Of a DNA stretch of 64,000 bases, positions 18,700 to 30,320 are shown in pieces. The stretch covers positions 115,774 to 179,773 of the forward strand of contig SVJS01000001.1 in assembly GCA_015068855.1 (NCBI GenBank), written 5' to 3'. Origin of the DNA: Oscillospiraceae bacterium. GTDB taxonomy: Bacteria > Bacillota > Clostridia > UBA1381 > UBA9506. A program made the position numbers and the translations under genes. The notes under the pieces were generated by a model. That model searched no databases, was not told where the DNA came from, and saw only the letters and a list, made by a program, of their open reading frames with translations. Each line of letters starts with the position of its first letter. The stretch's first letter is position 1.

Positions 18700-19746
18700 T
18701 CAGCGAGCCAGCTCAATCAAACGGGTAATCAGGTCCGTGTAATTGATGCCCGAAGCACCCCAGAGCATGGGATACATGCTGATGTCCGTAAAGCCGGGCA
18801 GAGTGTTGATTTCGTTCAGCGTCACTTCCCCCGTTTTTCTGTCAATGAAAAAGTCAACACGGGCTTCGCCGCTGCATTCTGTCAGGGTAAACGCACGGCA
18901 GGCCATCTCCCTGATTTTCTCGGAAAGCTCAGGGGAAAGGTTGGCGGGAATTTCAGGGCGAGCCGTATCGGCCACATACTTGGTGTTGTAGTCATACATG
19001 CCCTCTTTAATAATTTCGCCCAGACAAGACGCCTCGGGCGCCTCTGTTGTCCCTAAAACCGCACATTCAATTTCTCTGGCATCCACAGCACGCTCAATCA
19101 GAATTTTATCATCCTCACAAGCTGCTACCTCTAAGGCTTTCGTCAGCTCTGCCTGATTGTTCACAAGGCTTACGCCAACAGAAGAGCCGGCGCGGGAAGG
19201 CTTGATGACCGCCGGATAACCAAAGCTTTCTGTAATCTTCTTATGTACATCCTCTGCATCGTAATTCTTCCGGACAAAAAAGCCCTCGGTGACGGGAATG
19301 CCGCCTGCTTCCAAGACCACCTTGGTTGAGACCTTATCCATGCAAAGCGAAGAGCCTAAAATGCCGGGGCCCACGCAAGGAATGCCTGCCAGGGAGAATA
19401 AGCCCTGAACCGTGCCGTCTTCGCCGTTTTTGCCATGCAGCACGGGATAGATAACATCCACGCGGGTCACAGAATAATCCCCGTTTTTGTTAAACGCCAA
19501 AAGGCCGTGATGCTTGGGGTCCGGCGAGGGAACGCACGCTTTGTTGCGACGTTTTTCCCATGCCCCCGATTTGATTTCATCCGGGCTTGCCTGGGTTACA
19601 TACCAGGAGCCGCTTTTGGTGATTCCAACGGTGATAACATTAAATTTGTCCTGATCTATTTGTCTGAGCACATTACTGGCAGAAGCACGGGACACCTCAT
19701 GTTCTGAGGAATTGCCGCCGAATAATATACAAACTGTCTGTCTCAT
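18700..19746 (-). CDS. ddl: D-alanine--D-alanine ligase
   Basis: ATP-grasp ligase joining two D-alanines for the peptidoglycan stem. It is 348 residues from ATG 19746, which follows GGGAGGAAG; an in-frame ATG seven codons earlier overlaps that RBS. Motifs: LFGGNSSEHEVS at the start, HGKNGEDGTVQGL, KPSRAGSSVGVS, and a C-terminal NEINTLPGFTDISMYP for Mg-ATP. This is the long VanA-like/Ddl form with an insert after residue 55. It is the first gene after the promoter in the divergent gap shared with pgk. Confidence 0.96.
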   Translation of the reverse strand: MRQTVCILFGGNSSEHEVSRASASNVLRQIDQDKFNVITVGITKSGSWYVTQASPDEIKSGAWEKRRNKACVPSPDPKHHGLLAFNKNGDYSVTRVDVIYPVLHGKNGEDGTVQGLFSLAGIPCVGPGILGSSLCMDKVSTKVVLEAGGIPVTEGFFVRKNYDAEDVHKKITESFGYPAVIKPSRAGSSVGVSLVNNQAELTKALEVAACEDDKILIERAVDAREIECAVLGTTEAPEASCLGEIIKEGMYDYNTKYVADTARPEIPANLSPELSEKIREMACRAFTLTECSGEARVDFFIDRKTGEVTLNEINTLPGFTDISMYPMLWGASGINYTDLITRLIELAR

Positions 19747-19802
19747 AAAAACTTCCTCCCGTTTCAATTGCTTATAAAGATAGCAATACTATCATATTAT
19801 AT

Positions 19803-19831
19803 ATAATACTATGAAATCAAGCTGATTTCAA
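19803..19831 (-). promoter_or_regulatory. ddl promoter with overlapping inverted repeat
   Basis: On the minus strand TTGAAA (19831-19826), 17 bases, TATTAT (19808-19803). The perfect inverted repeat TGAAATCA-AGC-TGATTTCA (19812-19830) covers the -35 and spacer, the position expected for a repressor site. The divergent gap 19747-20050 contains this promoter and the pgk promoter but no gene. Confidence 0.6.
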
Positions 19832-19963
19832 TACATTTTTTGAAATTTAACAAAAATAATCGTTTTTTTCCGGCCCGCTTTTTGATAAAACAAACCGCAC
19901 ACTCCTCGCTTTTTTGACTTTTGGTATAATTATATAAAGATAATTCAAAATTAAATGATGAAT

Positions 19964-19981
19964 TTAACAAAAATTTATCAA
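19964..19981 (+). promoter_or_regulatory. partial Rex-like motif upstream of pgk
   Basis: TTAACAAAAATTTATCAA shares the 12-base run AAAAATTTATCA with the ldh motif at 51816-51833. It stands the same distance upstream of the -35 (8 bases here, 6 at ldh). The left half does not fit the Rex palindrome, so binding is uncertain. Confidence 0.3.
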
Positions 19982-19989
19982 AGTTCCTC

Positions 19990-20018
19990 TTGAAAGTTTT
20001 ACCAAAATCAAATATAAT
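19990..20018 (+). promoter_or_regulatory. promoter of the pgk-tpiA-gpmI-eno operon
   Basis: TTGAAA (19990-19995), 17 bases, TATAAT (20013-20018), about 33 bases before the pgk start. Confidence 0.8.
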
Positions 20019-20050
20019 ATAAAGGTATATATTATAAAGAGGTGAAGAAC

Positions 20051-21241
20051 ATGAAATTAAAAACAGTCGAGGATCTTTCTGTAAAGGGAAAAAAGGTATT
20101 GGTCCGTTGTGATTTCAATGTGCCCTTAGACGAAAACAGAAACATCACAGACGAAACCAGAATTGTTGGCGCTCTGCCGACCATTCAGTATTTAATTGAA
20201 AACGGTGCAAAGGTTATTCTCTGCTCTCACATGGGTAAACCCAAGGGCGAGCCGAAGCCGGAATTTTCCTTGGCCCCCGTTGCTAAGCGTTTATCTGAAA
20301 AGCTGGGCAAGGATGTTGTCTTTGCTGCTGATGACAACGTTGTTGGCGAAAATGCAAAGAAAGCTGTCAGCGAAATGAACGACGGCGATGTTGTTTTATT
20401 GGAAAACACCCGCTATCGCGCAGAAGAAACAAAGAATGTTGAAACATTCAGTAAGGAACTGGCTTCCTTAGCTGATGTTTTTGTTAACGATGCTTTCGGT
20501 ACTGCACACCGCGCGCATTGCTCCACCGTGGGCGTCACCGAATTTGTTGAAGAAGCTGCCGCAGGCTATCTGATTCAGAAAGAAGTTAAATTCTTGGGCA
20601 ATGCCGTGAACGACCCGGTTCGTCCCTGCGTTGCTATCTTGGGCGGCTCCAAGGTTTCCTCCAAAATCTCCGTTATCAACAATCTGCTGGAAAAGGTTGA
20701 TGTGTTAATCATTGGCGGCGGCATGGCTTACACCTTTATGAAGGCAAAGGGCTATGAGGTTGGTAACTCCCTCTTAGAGGCTGACTATATTGACTATGCA
20801 AAAGACATGATGAAGAAAGCCGACGCTAACGGCGTTAAGCTTTTGATTCCTGTTGATACTGTTGTGGCTCAGGAATTTTCCAACGATGCCGCTCACAAAA
20901 CGGTTAAGTCTGACTCCATTGAAGCAGGCTGGATGGGTCTTGATATCGGTGCTGAAACCGTGGCTCTGTTCAAGGATGCTCTGCAAGGCGCTAAAACCGT
21001 TGTTTGGAACGGTCCCATGGGCGTTTTTGAAATGAGTAACTTTGCAAAGGGTACCAACGCCATTGCCGAGATGCTGGCAAGCTCCGATGCTGTTACCATC
21101 ATCGGTGGCGGCGACAGCGTTGCCGCTGTTAACCAGGCAGGCTTAGGCGATAAGATGAGTCACATTTCCACCGGTGGCGGTGCTTCCTTAGAATTTCTGG
21201 AAGGCAAAGAACTGCCCGGTATCGCATGCCTGATGGCATAA
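20051..21241 (+). CDS. pgk: phosphoglycerate kinase
   Basis: Transfers phosphate from 1,3-bisphosphoglycerate to ADP. It is 396 residues from ATG 20051, with AGAGGTG upstream; a GTG nine bases earlier is in frame but overlaps that RBS. The N-terminal signature [12 protein letters not shown], the hinge and nucleotide motifs [11 protein letters not shown] and [10 protein letters not shown], and the C-terminal GGGDSVAAV are all present. It opens a four-gene lower-glycolysis operon; gapA, often first in such operons, is not here. Confidence 0.97.
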   Translation: MKLKTVEDLSVKGKKVLVRCDFNVPLDENRNITDETRIVGALPTIQYLIENGAKVILCSHMGKPKGEPKPEFSLAPVAKRLSEKLGKDVVFAADDNVVGENAKKAVSEMNDGDVVLLENTRYRAEETKNVETFSKELASLADVFVNDAFGTAHRAHCSTVGVTEFVEEAAAGYLIQKEVKFLGNAVNDPVRPCVAILGGSKVSSKISVINNLLEKVDVLIIGGGMAYTFMKAKGYEVGNSLLEADYIDYAKDMMKKADANGVKLLIPVDTVVAQEFSNDAAHKTVKSDSIEAGWMGLDIGAETVALFKDALQGAKTVVWNGPMGVFEMSNFAKGTNAIAEMLASSDAVTIIGGGDSVAAVNQAGLGDKMSHISTGGGASLEFLEGKELPGIACLMA

Positions 21242-21271
21242 GTTATTTTACAACGAAAGGATTGTTACGTA

Positions 21272-22018
21272 ATGAGACAAACTGTTGCAGCCGGTAACTG
21301 GAAGATGAACAAAACCCCTTCCGAAACCCGTGCTTTAATTGCTGAACTGGCTCCCCTCGTTAAGGATGCCAAGAATAAGGTTATCGTTTGCCCCACCGCT
21401 GTTTGCCTGCCCGCTGCTGTTGAAGCTGCCAAAGGCACAAACATTTTGGTTGGTGCACAGAACCTCTATTTTGAAGATAAGGGCGCTTTCACAGGCGAAA
21501 TCAGCGCTGACATGCTGCTGGACCTGGGCGTTTCCTACGTCATCATCGGTCACAGCGAACGTCGTCAGTATTTTGCTGAAACCGACGAAACCGTTAACAA
21601 AAAGGTTCTCAAAGCCTTAGAAAAGGGTCTTAACCCCATCATCTGCGTAGGCGAAAGCTTAGAGCAGCGTGAACAGGGCATCACCGCAGACCTGGTTCGC
21701 ATGCAGGTTAAAATTGCCTTGCAGGGCGTTAGCGCAGAGCAGGCAAAAACCGTCATCATTGCTTACGAACCCATCTGGGCCATCGGCACAGGCAAAACCG
21801 CCACAACCGAGCAGGCCGAAGAGGTTTGCAAAACCATTCGTGATTGCATCTGCGAGCTTTACTGTGCAGACGTTGCAGAAGCTGTTATCATTCAGTATGG
21901 CGGCAGCGTTAATGCCGGCAACAGTGCTGAATTGTTCAGCCAGGCTAACATTGACGGCGGTTTGGTTGGCGGTGCCAGCTTAAAGGCAGCAGACTTTGCT
22001 GTGATTGCTAATTCCTAA
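21272..22018 (+). CDS. tpiA: triose-phosphate isomerase
   Basis: Interconverts dihydroxyacetone phosphate and glyceraldehyde 3-phosphate; a 248-residue TIM barrel. Catalytic residues are visible: GNWKMNKT (Asn, Lys), the His in IIGHSERRQ, and the Glu in [13 protein letters not shown]. It lies 30 bases after pgk and 15 before gpmI. Confidence 0.98.
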   Translation: MRQTVAAGNWKMNKTPSETRALIAELAPLVKDAKNKVIVCPTAVCLPAAVEAAKGTNILVGAQNLYFEDKGAFTGEISADMLLDLGVSYVIIGHSERRQYFAETDETVNKKVLKALEKGLNPIICVGESLEQREQGITADLVRMQVKIALQGVSAEQAKTVIIAYEPIWAIGTGKTATTEQAEEVCKTIRDCICELYCADVAEAVIIQYGGSVNAGNSAELFSQANIDGGLVGGASLKAADFAVIANS

Positions 22019-22033
22019 AACAGGAGAGTTAAA

Positions 22034-24900
<2,867 letters not shown>

Positions 24901-24930
24901 GTTTTCAGGCATGTATGACATGTAAAACAG

Positions 24931-24966
24931 GAGAGTCGCGGCTTTTTGCAGCGGCTCTCTTTTTCT
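24931..24966 (+). terminator. terminator of the glycolytic operon
   Basis: GAGAGTCGC pairs with GCGGCTCTC (one G:T), followed by a run of Ts. Confidence 0.8.
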
Positions 24967-24987
24967 TTGAAAAAATTGTATATGGAA

Positions 24988-25016
24988 TTGATTTTTGTCC
25001 GCTAATCAAGTATAAT
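24988..25016 (+). promoter_or_regulatory. promoter of the XRE regulator gene
   Basis: TTGATT (24988-24993), 17 bases, TATAAT (25011-25016), 27 bases before the start codon. Confidence 0.7.
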
Positions 25017-25042
25017 ATAAATAGAAGAAAAGAGGTGCAAAC

Positions 25043-25645
25043 ATGAACGACATTAAGGCAACTGTTGCTAAAAATATTGCCCGGCTCCGCCTTAGTCATC
25101 AAATGACACAGCTGGAACTGGCCGAAAAAATCAACTATTCCGACAAGGCGGTTTCCAAATGGGAGCACGGCGATTCCATGCCTGACATTTCCGTTTTAGT
25201 TCACATTGCGGATGTATTCGGTGTGACGCTTGATGAGTTGATTCATGAAGAGGGAGAGAGAAGCGCCCCGAATTTTCAGGCGCCCAAAACCATTTCGTAC
25301 CGCCGCAGCGTGATTATCTGTATTGCTGTTATCGGTGTCTGGGCTCTTGCACTCCTTGCTTTTGTGCTCGTTTCCTTAATTGCCCCCGGCACAAAACACC
25401 AATGGCTTTCTTTTATTTATGCTCTGCCGCTTTCGTCCATTGTGTGGCTGGTGTTAAACAGCATCTGGCTGAATAAAAAAATGAACTTTGTCATCATCTC
25501 CATTTTGATGTGGACGGTTCTCCTTTCGGTGCATTTGTCCCTGCTATTGTTTTCCATTCGCAGCAGTTTGATTTATCTCTTGGGCATACCGGGACAAATG
25601 ATTATTTTCCTGTGTGCTTTCATCCGGAAAAACACAAAGTCGTAA
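25043..25645 (+). CDS. XRE-family transcriptional regulator with C-terminal membrane domain
   Basis: 200 residues. The first ~68 form an HTH_XRE domain (NIARLRLSHQMTQLELAEK, then SDKAVSKWEHGDSMPDI). After a short hydrophilic linker (GERSAPNFQAPKT) there are about four hydrophobic segments between residues 90 and 195. Such membrane-tethered regulators may sense envelope or small-molecule signals; the ligand and target genes are unknown. It has its own promoter and terminator, so it is a single-gene unit. Confidence 0.85.
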   Translation: MNDIKATVAKNIARLRLSHQMTQLELAEKINYSDKAVSKWEHGDSMPDISVLVHIADVFGVTLDELIHEEGERSAPNFQAPKTISYRRSVIICIAVIGVWALALLAFVLVSLIAPGTKHQWLSFIYALPLSSIVWLVLNSIWLNKKMNFVIISILMWTVLLSVHLSLLLFSIRSSLIYLLGIPGQMIIFLCAFIRKNTKS

Positions 25646-25709
25646 CGGCTTTTTCTGTGCCCGTTGTTATGAGAGGCTTCCTATAAAACAGCTCTATAAC
25701 CGCATTTTA

Positions 25710-25745
25710 CGAGGACTCTACTGCCGGTAGAGTCCTCGTTTTTTG
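25710..25745 (+). terminator. terminator after the XRE regulator gene
   Basis: A perfect 12-bp stem (CGAGGACTCTAC with its complement) is followed by TTTTTT. Confidence 0.85.
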
Positions 25746-25794
25746 ACTCTACGAAAGCCGTTTTCACAGTATAGTGCAGGCAAAGAGGTTTAGC

Positions 25795-25823
25795 TTGTGT
25801 TCTATCTGCGGGCATGGTACGAT
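25795..25823 (+). promoter_or_regulatory. possible degV promoter
   Basis: TTGTGT (25795-25800), 17 bases, TACGAT (25818-25823). Both boxes are imperfect. Confidence 0.4.
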
Positions 25824-25878
25824 AAAGCTGCTTACAAAGTCTAAGTAACATATAATAAGCAACAAGGAGGCTGTGAAA

Positions 25879-26718
25879 ATGGATCTTTATAAAATTGTAG
25901 CCGATTCTTCTGCCGACGTTTTATCTCTTTCCGATACACCCTTTGCATCGGCACCCCTGACGATTATAACAGCAGAAACGCAATATGTTGACGATAGTAA
26001 TTTGGATGTTGAGGCGATGGTTTTAGGTCTGGCAAATTATAAGGGCCGTTCCCAAACCTCCTGCCCGAATCCGTCGGATTGGCTGAAAGCCTTTGGCGAT
26101 GCACAGCACATTTTTTGTATCGCCATAACAGCCACCCTCTCGGGGAGCTATAACGCCGCCGTGGTGGCCAAGGAAATGTACGAAGAGCTCTATCCTGACC
26201 GCAAGGTTTTTGTCATCAATTCCCTGTCCACGGGCCCTGAGCTCAAACTGCTCATTGAAAAAATTGAACGCTGTATCAAAGAAGGCATGAACTTTGATGC
26301 TATCTGTGATGCTGTCACCGCATACAGCAGCCACACACATCTTTTATTTATGCTTGAATCCATGAAAAATCTTGCCAACAACGGTCGCATTAACCCCCTT
26401 TTGGCCAAAGCCACCGGACTGTTAGGTATCCGTGTTGTGGGTCGCGCCAGCGATGTGGGCGACTTGCAGCCCATTGAAAAATGCAGAGGGCAAAGCAAGG
26501 CTTTGCAATGCATGGTCACGCAAATGAAAGCGCAAGGCCTCAAAGCAAAGAGCAAGGTTCGCATCAGTCATTGTCTGAATGAGGAAGCAGCCAACAAATT
26601 AAAAGAGCTTCTATTGCATGACTATCCCGATATGGATATTGCCATTTACCCCTGCCGCGGACTTTGCAGCTTTTATGCAGAGCAAGGCGGTCTCTTAGTT
26701 GGTTTTGAGTCTTGCTGA
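25879..26718 (+). CDS. DegV family fatty acid-binding protein
   Basis: 279 residues from ATG 25879, eight bases after AAGGAGG; a GTG six bases earlier is too close to the RBS. The start YKIVADSSADVLSL and the block TSCPNPSDWLKAF, followed by ITATLSGSYNAA, are DegV/FakB signatures. In characterised members FakB proteins hold a fatty acid for phosphorylation by FakA, feeding phospholipid synthesis. No fakA adjoins, so the lipid role is by family only. It is a monocistronic unit ending in a bidirectional hairpin. Confidence 0.9.
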   Translation: MDLYKIVADSSADVLSLSDTPFASAPLTIITAETQYVDDSNLDVEAMVLGLANYKGRSQTSCPNPSDWLKAFGDAQHIFCIAITATLSGSYNAAVVAKEMYEELYPDRKVFVINSLSTGPELKLLIEKIERCIKEGMNFDAICDAVTAYSSHTHLLFMLESMKNLANNGRINPLLAKATGLLGIRVVGRASDVGDLQPIEKCRGQSKALQCMVTQMKAQGLKAKSKVRISHCLNEEAANKLKELLLHDYPDMDIAIYPCRGLCSFYAEQGGLLVGFESC

Positions 26719-26734
26719 TATTCTTTTTAGAGAC

Positions 26735-26773
26735 AAAAAGCAGCACAGTGACATGTCACTGCGCTGCTTTTTT
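26735..26773. terminator. bidirectional terminator between degV and the SGNH gene
   Basis: AAAAGCAGC and GCTGCTTTT enclose CAGTGAC/GTCACTG with a single A-C mismatch. A and T runs on both sides suit both convergent genes. Confidence 0.85.
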
Positions 26774-26794
26774 ATATTGCTTCTCAGGGTTTCG

Positions 26795-27454
26795 TCACGC
26801 TTTATGCTGATAGTCAAAACCACAGGCATCCAAAAAGGTTTTCGCCATGAGCATGGCACCCTTTTGATTGGGATGCACTCTGTCCCAGGCGATGTAGGAC
26901 GAATGGCAGGTTTTGAAAAACTCGTTGAACATGGCCTGAAAATCTATGAAATAACAACCGTGCTTATCCGCCAGCTTTTTGCAGATGGCGCCATATTCAT
27001 CCATGCGGCGGCGCATGATATCCGTATCGTTCGGTTCCATATAGTAAGGCGTTAACAGAAAGATGCCTTTAACCCTGTCTTTGATGCGGAGAATCATCTC
27101 CTCCACATTCTTTTCATATTCCTCCGGCAAAACATGAGCCTCGGGAATGGTTGGCGAGTCAAACTGCCGCCAGACATCATTGATGCCGATGCAGATGGAA
27201 ACCCAATCCGGATTTAGCGAAACCACGTCACGGTCAAAGCGCTCCAGCAGCATGCGGCTTGTGTGGCCGTTGATGCCGGCATTTGTCACGCGGATTTTTA
27301 AGTCCGGATAAAAGGCCGTGAGAAAGCTGTCAACCAAGCGGACATAGCCACAACCTAAACCGTTTCCCTCGCCGATAGGCTCTGTGCTGTCCATATCGGT
27401 TACCGAGTCTCCTGCAAAAACAAGTCTGTCACCGTTTTCAAATATCATATTCAT
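26795..27454 (-). CDS. SGNH/GDSL hydrolase
   Basis: 219 residues from ATG 27454 (GAAAGAGG upstream). All four SGNH blocks can be seen: FAGDSVTDMDS (nucleophile Ser), GINGHTSRML (Gly), ICIGINDVW (Asn) and DRVHPNQKG (Asp-His). No signal peptide, so it is a cytoplasmic esterase or deacylase. Close relatives act on acetylated sugars or lipids, but the substrate here is not deducible. It stands alone, convergent with degV. Confidence 0.88.
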   Translation of the reverse strand: MNMIFENGDRLVFAGDSVTDMDSTEPIGEGNGLGCGYVRLVDSFLTAFYPDLKIRVTNAGINGHTSRMLLERFDRDVVSLNPDWVSICIGINDVWRQFDSPTIPEAHVLPEEYEKNVEEMILRIKDRVKGIFLLTPYYMEPNDTDIMRRRMDEYGAICKKLADKHGCYFIDFQAMFNEFFKTCHSSYIAWDRVHPNQKGAMLMAKTFLDACGFDYQHKA

Positions 27455-27499
27455 GCCTCTTTCATTTGTAAAATAAAACAATTGACCCGGCTAATGAAC

Positions 27500-27585
27500 A
27501 AAGGCAAAGCATAGCGCCTTGCCTTTGGTTCGCTCAAAGCGCGACAGGCTGTTCTGCCTGCCGGTGCGCCCGATGCCATTATATG
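27500..27585. repeat. hairpin cluster between the SGNH hydrolase gene and ribF
   Basis: AAAGGCAA/TTGCCTTT (27500-27507, 27520-27527) is followed by nested CAGGC/GCCTG and flanking GCGC sequences (to ~27569). No U-tract follows, so it is not a plain terminator. Its style resembles the hairpin-rich intergenic elements near 7.4 kb and 47.6 kb, without clear sequence identity. Confidence 0.45.
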
Positions 27586-27594
27586 CCGGCTCTC

Positions 27595-28506
27595 TTACGC
27601 CAGACGAGCCTTTTCGTCTTCTGCCAGCTGTGCTTTTAATTCGTCCATATTGCTGAACGCTCTTTGGTCACGAATCTTAAAGAGGAATTCAACCTCTAAT
27701 GCTTCATCATATACATCGCCGTCAAAACCGATGATGTAGGTTTCAATGCGGACAGCACCGTCGCCGATTGTGGGGCTGTCACCTACATTGGTAATGGATT
27801 TATAGGCCTTGCCGTCAACATAGGTCGTTGTGCCATACACGCCGAATTTCGGAATCAGCTGGTCAGCACCGGGAATCATGTTAGCGGTGGGATAACCTAA
27901 GGTTCTGCCTAATTTTTTATCTTCCACTACGGTGTTCTTAATCTTAAAGGGACGGCCTAACAGCTCAGCCGCTTTTTCCACATCGCCGTTTTCAATCAGA
28001 GCACGGATTTTTGTGCTGGAACACAGGAAATCGCCAAAATACAAGGGTTTAATCATATACACCAAGAAGCCATATTTCTGACCCAGCTCTCTCAGCATCT
28101 TAACGTCGCCAGCGGAATCCTTGCCATAGTGATTATGGAGACCGACAACTGCAATTTTCATATTCAGCTTGCCAACCAGAATATCCCGTACAAACTCTTC
28201 GGGAGACATATCACGAACAGCGTCAAAATTTTCAAAAAACAGAGTGTCCAGATTACAGGAGGATAACAATTCTTCCTTATAATTGTTGTCTGCAATCAAT
28301 TTTAATGTGTTTGCACCCTTAATCACGTTGATAGGATGTTTGTCGAAGGTGTAGGCCACGGAATGCAAACCGTTGTCCTGTGCCAGGTCCATCAGGGCTG
28401 TTAAAAGTTTCATGTGACCCTTGTGGAGCCCGTCAAAGTTACCCATTGCCACGGCGGTTCCGTTGCGTGCTTCAATTTTGCTGTAATCATACCAAATCGT
28501 GTTCAT
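27595..28506 (-). CDS. ribF: bifunctional riboflavin kinase / FAD synthetase
   Basis: 303 residues. The N-terminal nucleotidyltransferase half has GNFDGLHKGHMKLL (HIGH-like) and STKIRALIENGDVEKA. The C-terminal kinase half starts at GRPFKIKNTV and contains GYPTANM, which binds Mg-ATP. It makes FMN then FAD from riboflavin, supporting the many flavoenzymes nearby. A GAGG-type RBS precedes ATG 28506. The order truB-ribF, 76 bases apart, is conserved across bacteria. Confidence 0.95.
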   Translation of the reverse strand: MNTIWYDYSKIEARNGTAVAMGNFDGLHKGHMKLLTALMDLAQDNGLHSVAYTFDKHPINVIKGANTLKLIADNNYKEELLSSCNLDTLFFENFDAVRDMSPEEFVRDILVGKLNMKIAVVGLHNHYGKDSAGDVKMLRELGQKYGFLVYMIKPLYFGDFLCSSTKIRALIENGDVEKAAELLGRPFKIKNTVVEDKKLGRTLGYPTANMIPGADQLIPKFGVYGTTTYVDGKAYKSITNVGDSPTIGDGAVRIETYIIGFDGDVYDEALEVEFLFKIRDQRAFSNMDELKAQLAEDEKARLA

Positions 28507-28582
28507 GGAAATGACCTCCTCTTAATACTTGTAAAATATATGCACTCCCTCAGCCTCAATACGGCCAAGAGAAAAATACAAC

Positions 28583-29479
28583 TTATTCATAAAATCCGAC
28601 TTCCATCGCCAGAACCAGACTCCCCTCGCCGGGAACCGCCTTGGACAAGCAAAGTAAGGTGTCTCCTTCATAGAGTCTATAAAGAGAGCCTTCTGCCCCA
28701 TCTTTGATGCCTACCTGTTCTAAACGGTAGCGCAGGCCGTTTCTGACTCTTGCGCCTTGCTGCGGCGAAAGGCACGCTGCGGGATAGTCTGCCAAAACCG
28801 TCTCCGGCGGCAACAAAAAGGATGCTACATCCCCCGCCTCTGCCCGCCTGACAAGCTCCTCCGGTGTGATGGCGTCTTCTATGGTAAACATACCGCTTCC
28901 CGTCCGCACCAGGCTTTCCATGGCGGCGCAGGTCCCCAGTGCCTTGCCCAAATCATGGCACAAAGAGCGAATGTAGGTTCCCTTGGAACAAACAACATCC
29001 AGCGTAAACCCGTCTTCTGTAAAATCACGGCAGCACAGAGAATGAATGGTAACCTCTCTTGCCTCCCGCTCAATGGTTATGCCCTGCCTTGCCAGTTCAT
29101 AAAGCTTTTTGCCGCCTACCTTAATGGCTGAATACATGGGCGGCACCTGACGAATTGTTCCCAAAAAGCTTTGGCAAGCCGCCTGAACCATCTCCAGCGT
29201 CGGCCTGACATCACTTTTTTGTGTAATCTCGCCTGTTGTGTCATAGCTATCTGTAGCAATCCCTACACGAACGCGGGCTGTGTAACGTTTGGTTTTATCC
29301 GTTAAAAGCTCGGAAAGACCTGTGGCTTTTCCCACTAAGATGGGCAAAACGCCTGATGCAGCAGGGTCTAACGTTCCCGTATGACCAACCCGCCTGATGC
29401 CCAGGCTGCATCTGACTAAGGCTACCATGTCATGAGAGGTCTTGCCAACCGGTTTGTTCAAATTGATAATACCAAGCAA
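28583..29479 (-). CDS. truB: tRNA pseudouridine(55) synthase
   Basis: Makes pseudouridine 55 in the T-loop of tRNAs. The catalytic Asp is in RRVGHTGTLDPAASGVLP, and the N-terminus IINLNKPVGKTSHDMV is typical. I choose TTG 29479 (AGGAG seven bases upstream), giving 298 residues. A GTG at 29521 is in frame but without an RBS and would add residues unlike the family. A C-terminal PUA-like domain begins near residue 235. Confidence 0.93.
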   Translation of the reverse strand: MLGIINLNKPVGKTSHDMVALVRCSLGIRRVGHTGTLDPAASGVLPILVGKATGLSELLTDKTKRYTARVRVGIATDSYDTTGEITQKSDVRPTLEMVQAACQSFLGTIRQVPPMYSAIKVGGKKLYELARQGITIEREAREVTIHSLCCRDFTEDGFTLDVVCSKGTYIRSLCHDLGKALGTCAAMESLVRTGSGMFTIEDAITPEELVRRAEAGDVASFLLPPETVLADYPAACLSPQQGARVRNGLRYRLEQVGIKDGAEGSLYRLYEGDTLLCLSKAVPGEGSLVLAMEVGFYE

Positions 29480-29686
29480 AAGACCACTCCTACCTCTCAG
29501 ATTAGCAAACGACTTACACACAAAAGCGTGTAAACTACCACACTTTAATTATATCATACAATCTCGGTAAAAAAAAGCTTTATTTGCAGAAGATTCAAAT
29601 TTTATTCATAATCCAATATATAGGTAAAAATTTTTTATGTAGTTTCGCCAAAAAAGTTTTTTTGTACAAATTTATTGTTTTATCTA

Positions 29687-29715
29687 TGGACTTTTTTTAT
29701 GAAAAGTGGTATAAT
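29687..29715 (+). promoter_or_regulatory. promoter of the hydrogenase operon
   Basis: TGGACT (29687-29692), 17 bases, TATAAT (29710-29715). The gap 29480-29817 contains this promoter, the Rex-like site and an untranslated leader of about 95 bases, but no gene. Confidence 0.7.
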
Positions 29716-29737
29716 AAATTGAATGCGGACGAATTGT

Positions 29738-29755
29738 TTGTTAAAAAATAAACAA
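29738..29755 (+). promoter_or_regulatory. Rex-like operator at the hydrogenase promoter
   Basis: TTGTTAAAAAATAAACAA fits the clostridial Rex pattern TTGTTAA-N4-TTAACAA with one mismatch. It begins about 15 bases downstream of the expected transcription start, a position where bound Rex would block transcription. Rex releases DNA when NADH is high, which suits a NADH-oxidising hydrogenase. Binding is inferred. Confidence 0.6.
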
Positions 29756-29817
29756 TCCCGCTATCATGACTAAAATGCGTGGGTATTACCACACAAATAA
29801 AACGAAGGGGGTAATTC

Positions 29818-30315
29818 TTGTTGAGTCAGGAACAAACACCGGCCTTTAAGGGCACGAAAGAACAAGAACAGCAGTTGATGGAAGTCATCAACAAACACAA
29901 AGGAACAGATGGCGCCTTAATTCCCGTTCTGCATGAAGCACAGGAAATTTACGGCTATCTGCCTGTTGAAGTACAAGCCATTATTTCTAAAAACCTGGGC
30001 GTTACCATGGCAGAGATTTATGGCGTTGTTACTTTTTACACCCAATTTACCACACAGCCCAAGGGCGAGTATAAAATCGGCGTTTGCCTGGGTACTGCCT
30101 GCTACGTTAAGGGCTCCGGCGACATTTTGAACAAAATCAAAGAAAAACTGGGCATTTCCGAAGGTGAATGCACAGCTGACGGTAAGTTTTCCATTGACGC
30201 CACCCGTTGCATCGGCGCTTGCGGTCTGGCTCCCGTTTTAACCGTGAACGACGAGGTTTATGGTAAAATTACCGTTGATGATGTGGAAAGTATTTTAGCA
30301 AAATACACAGCATAA
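29818..30315 (+). CDS. NuoE-like [2Fe-2S] subunit of NAD-dependent [FeFe] hydrogenase (HydC)
   Basis: 165 residues with a thioredoxin-like fold. Four cluster ligands occur as CLGTACYVKG and RCIGACGLAP. The N-terminal helical part (EAQEIYGYLP) is typical of NuoE. It begins at TTG 29818 or the next codon, also TTG; AAGGGGG lies just upstream. In trimeric hydrogenases HydC passes electrons between HydB and HydA. First gene of a five-gene operon. Confidence 0.93.
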   Translation: MLSQEQTPAFKGTKEQEQQLMEVINKHKGTDGALIPVLHEAQEIYGYLPVEVQAIISKNLGVTMAEIYGVVTFYTQFTTQPKGEYKIGVCLGTACYVKGSGDILNKIKEKLGISEGECTADGKFSIDATRCIGACGLAPVLTVNDEVYGKITVDDVESILAKYTA

Positions 30316-30320
30316 ACGCT

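Noticed and set aside
19914..19944. TTGACT / GATAAT as the pgk promoter
   Set aside because: Spacing is 19 bases, and a better TTGAAA-N17-TATAAT lies closer to the gene at 19990-20018.
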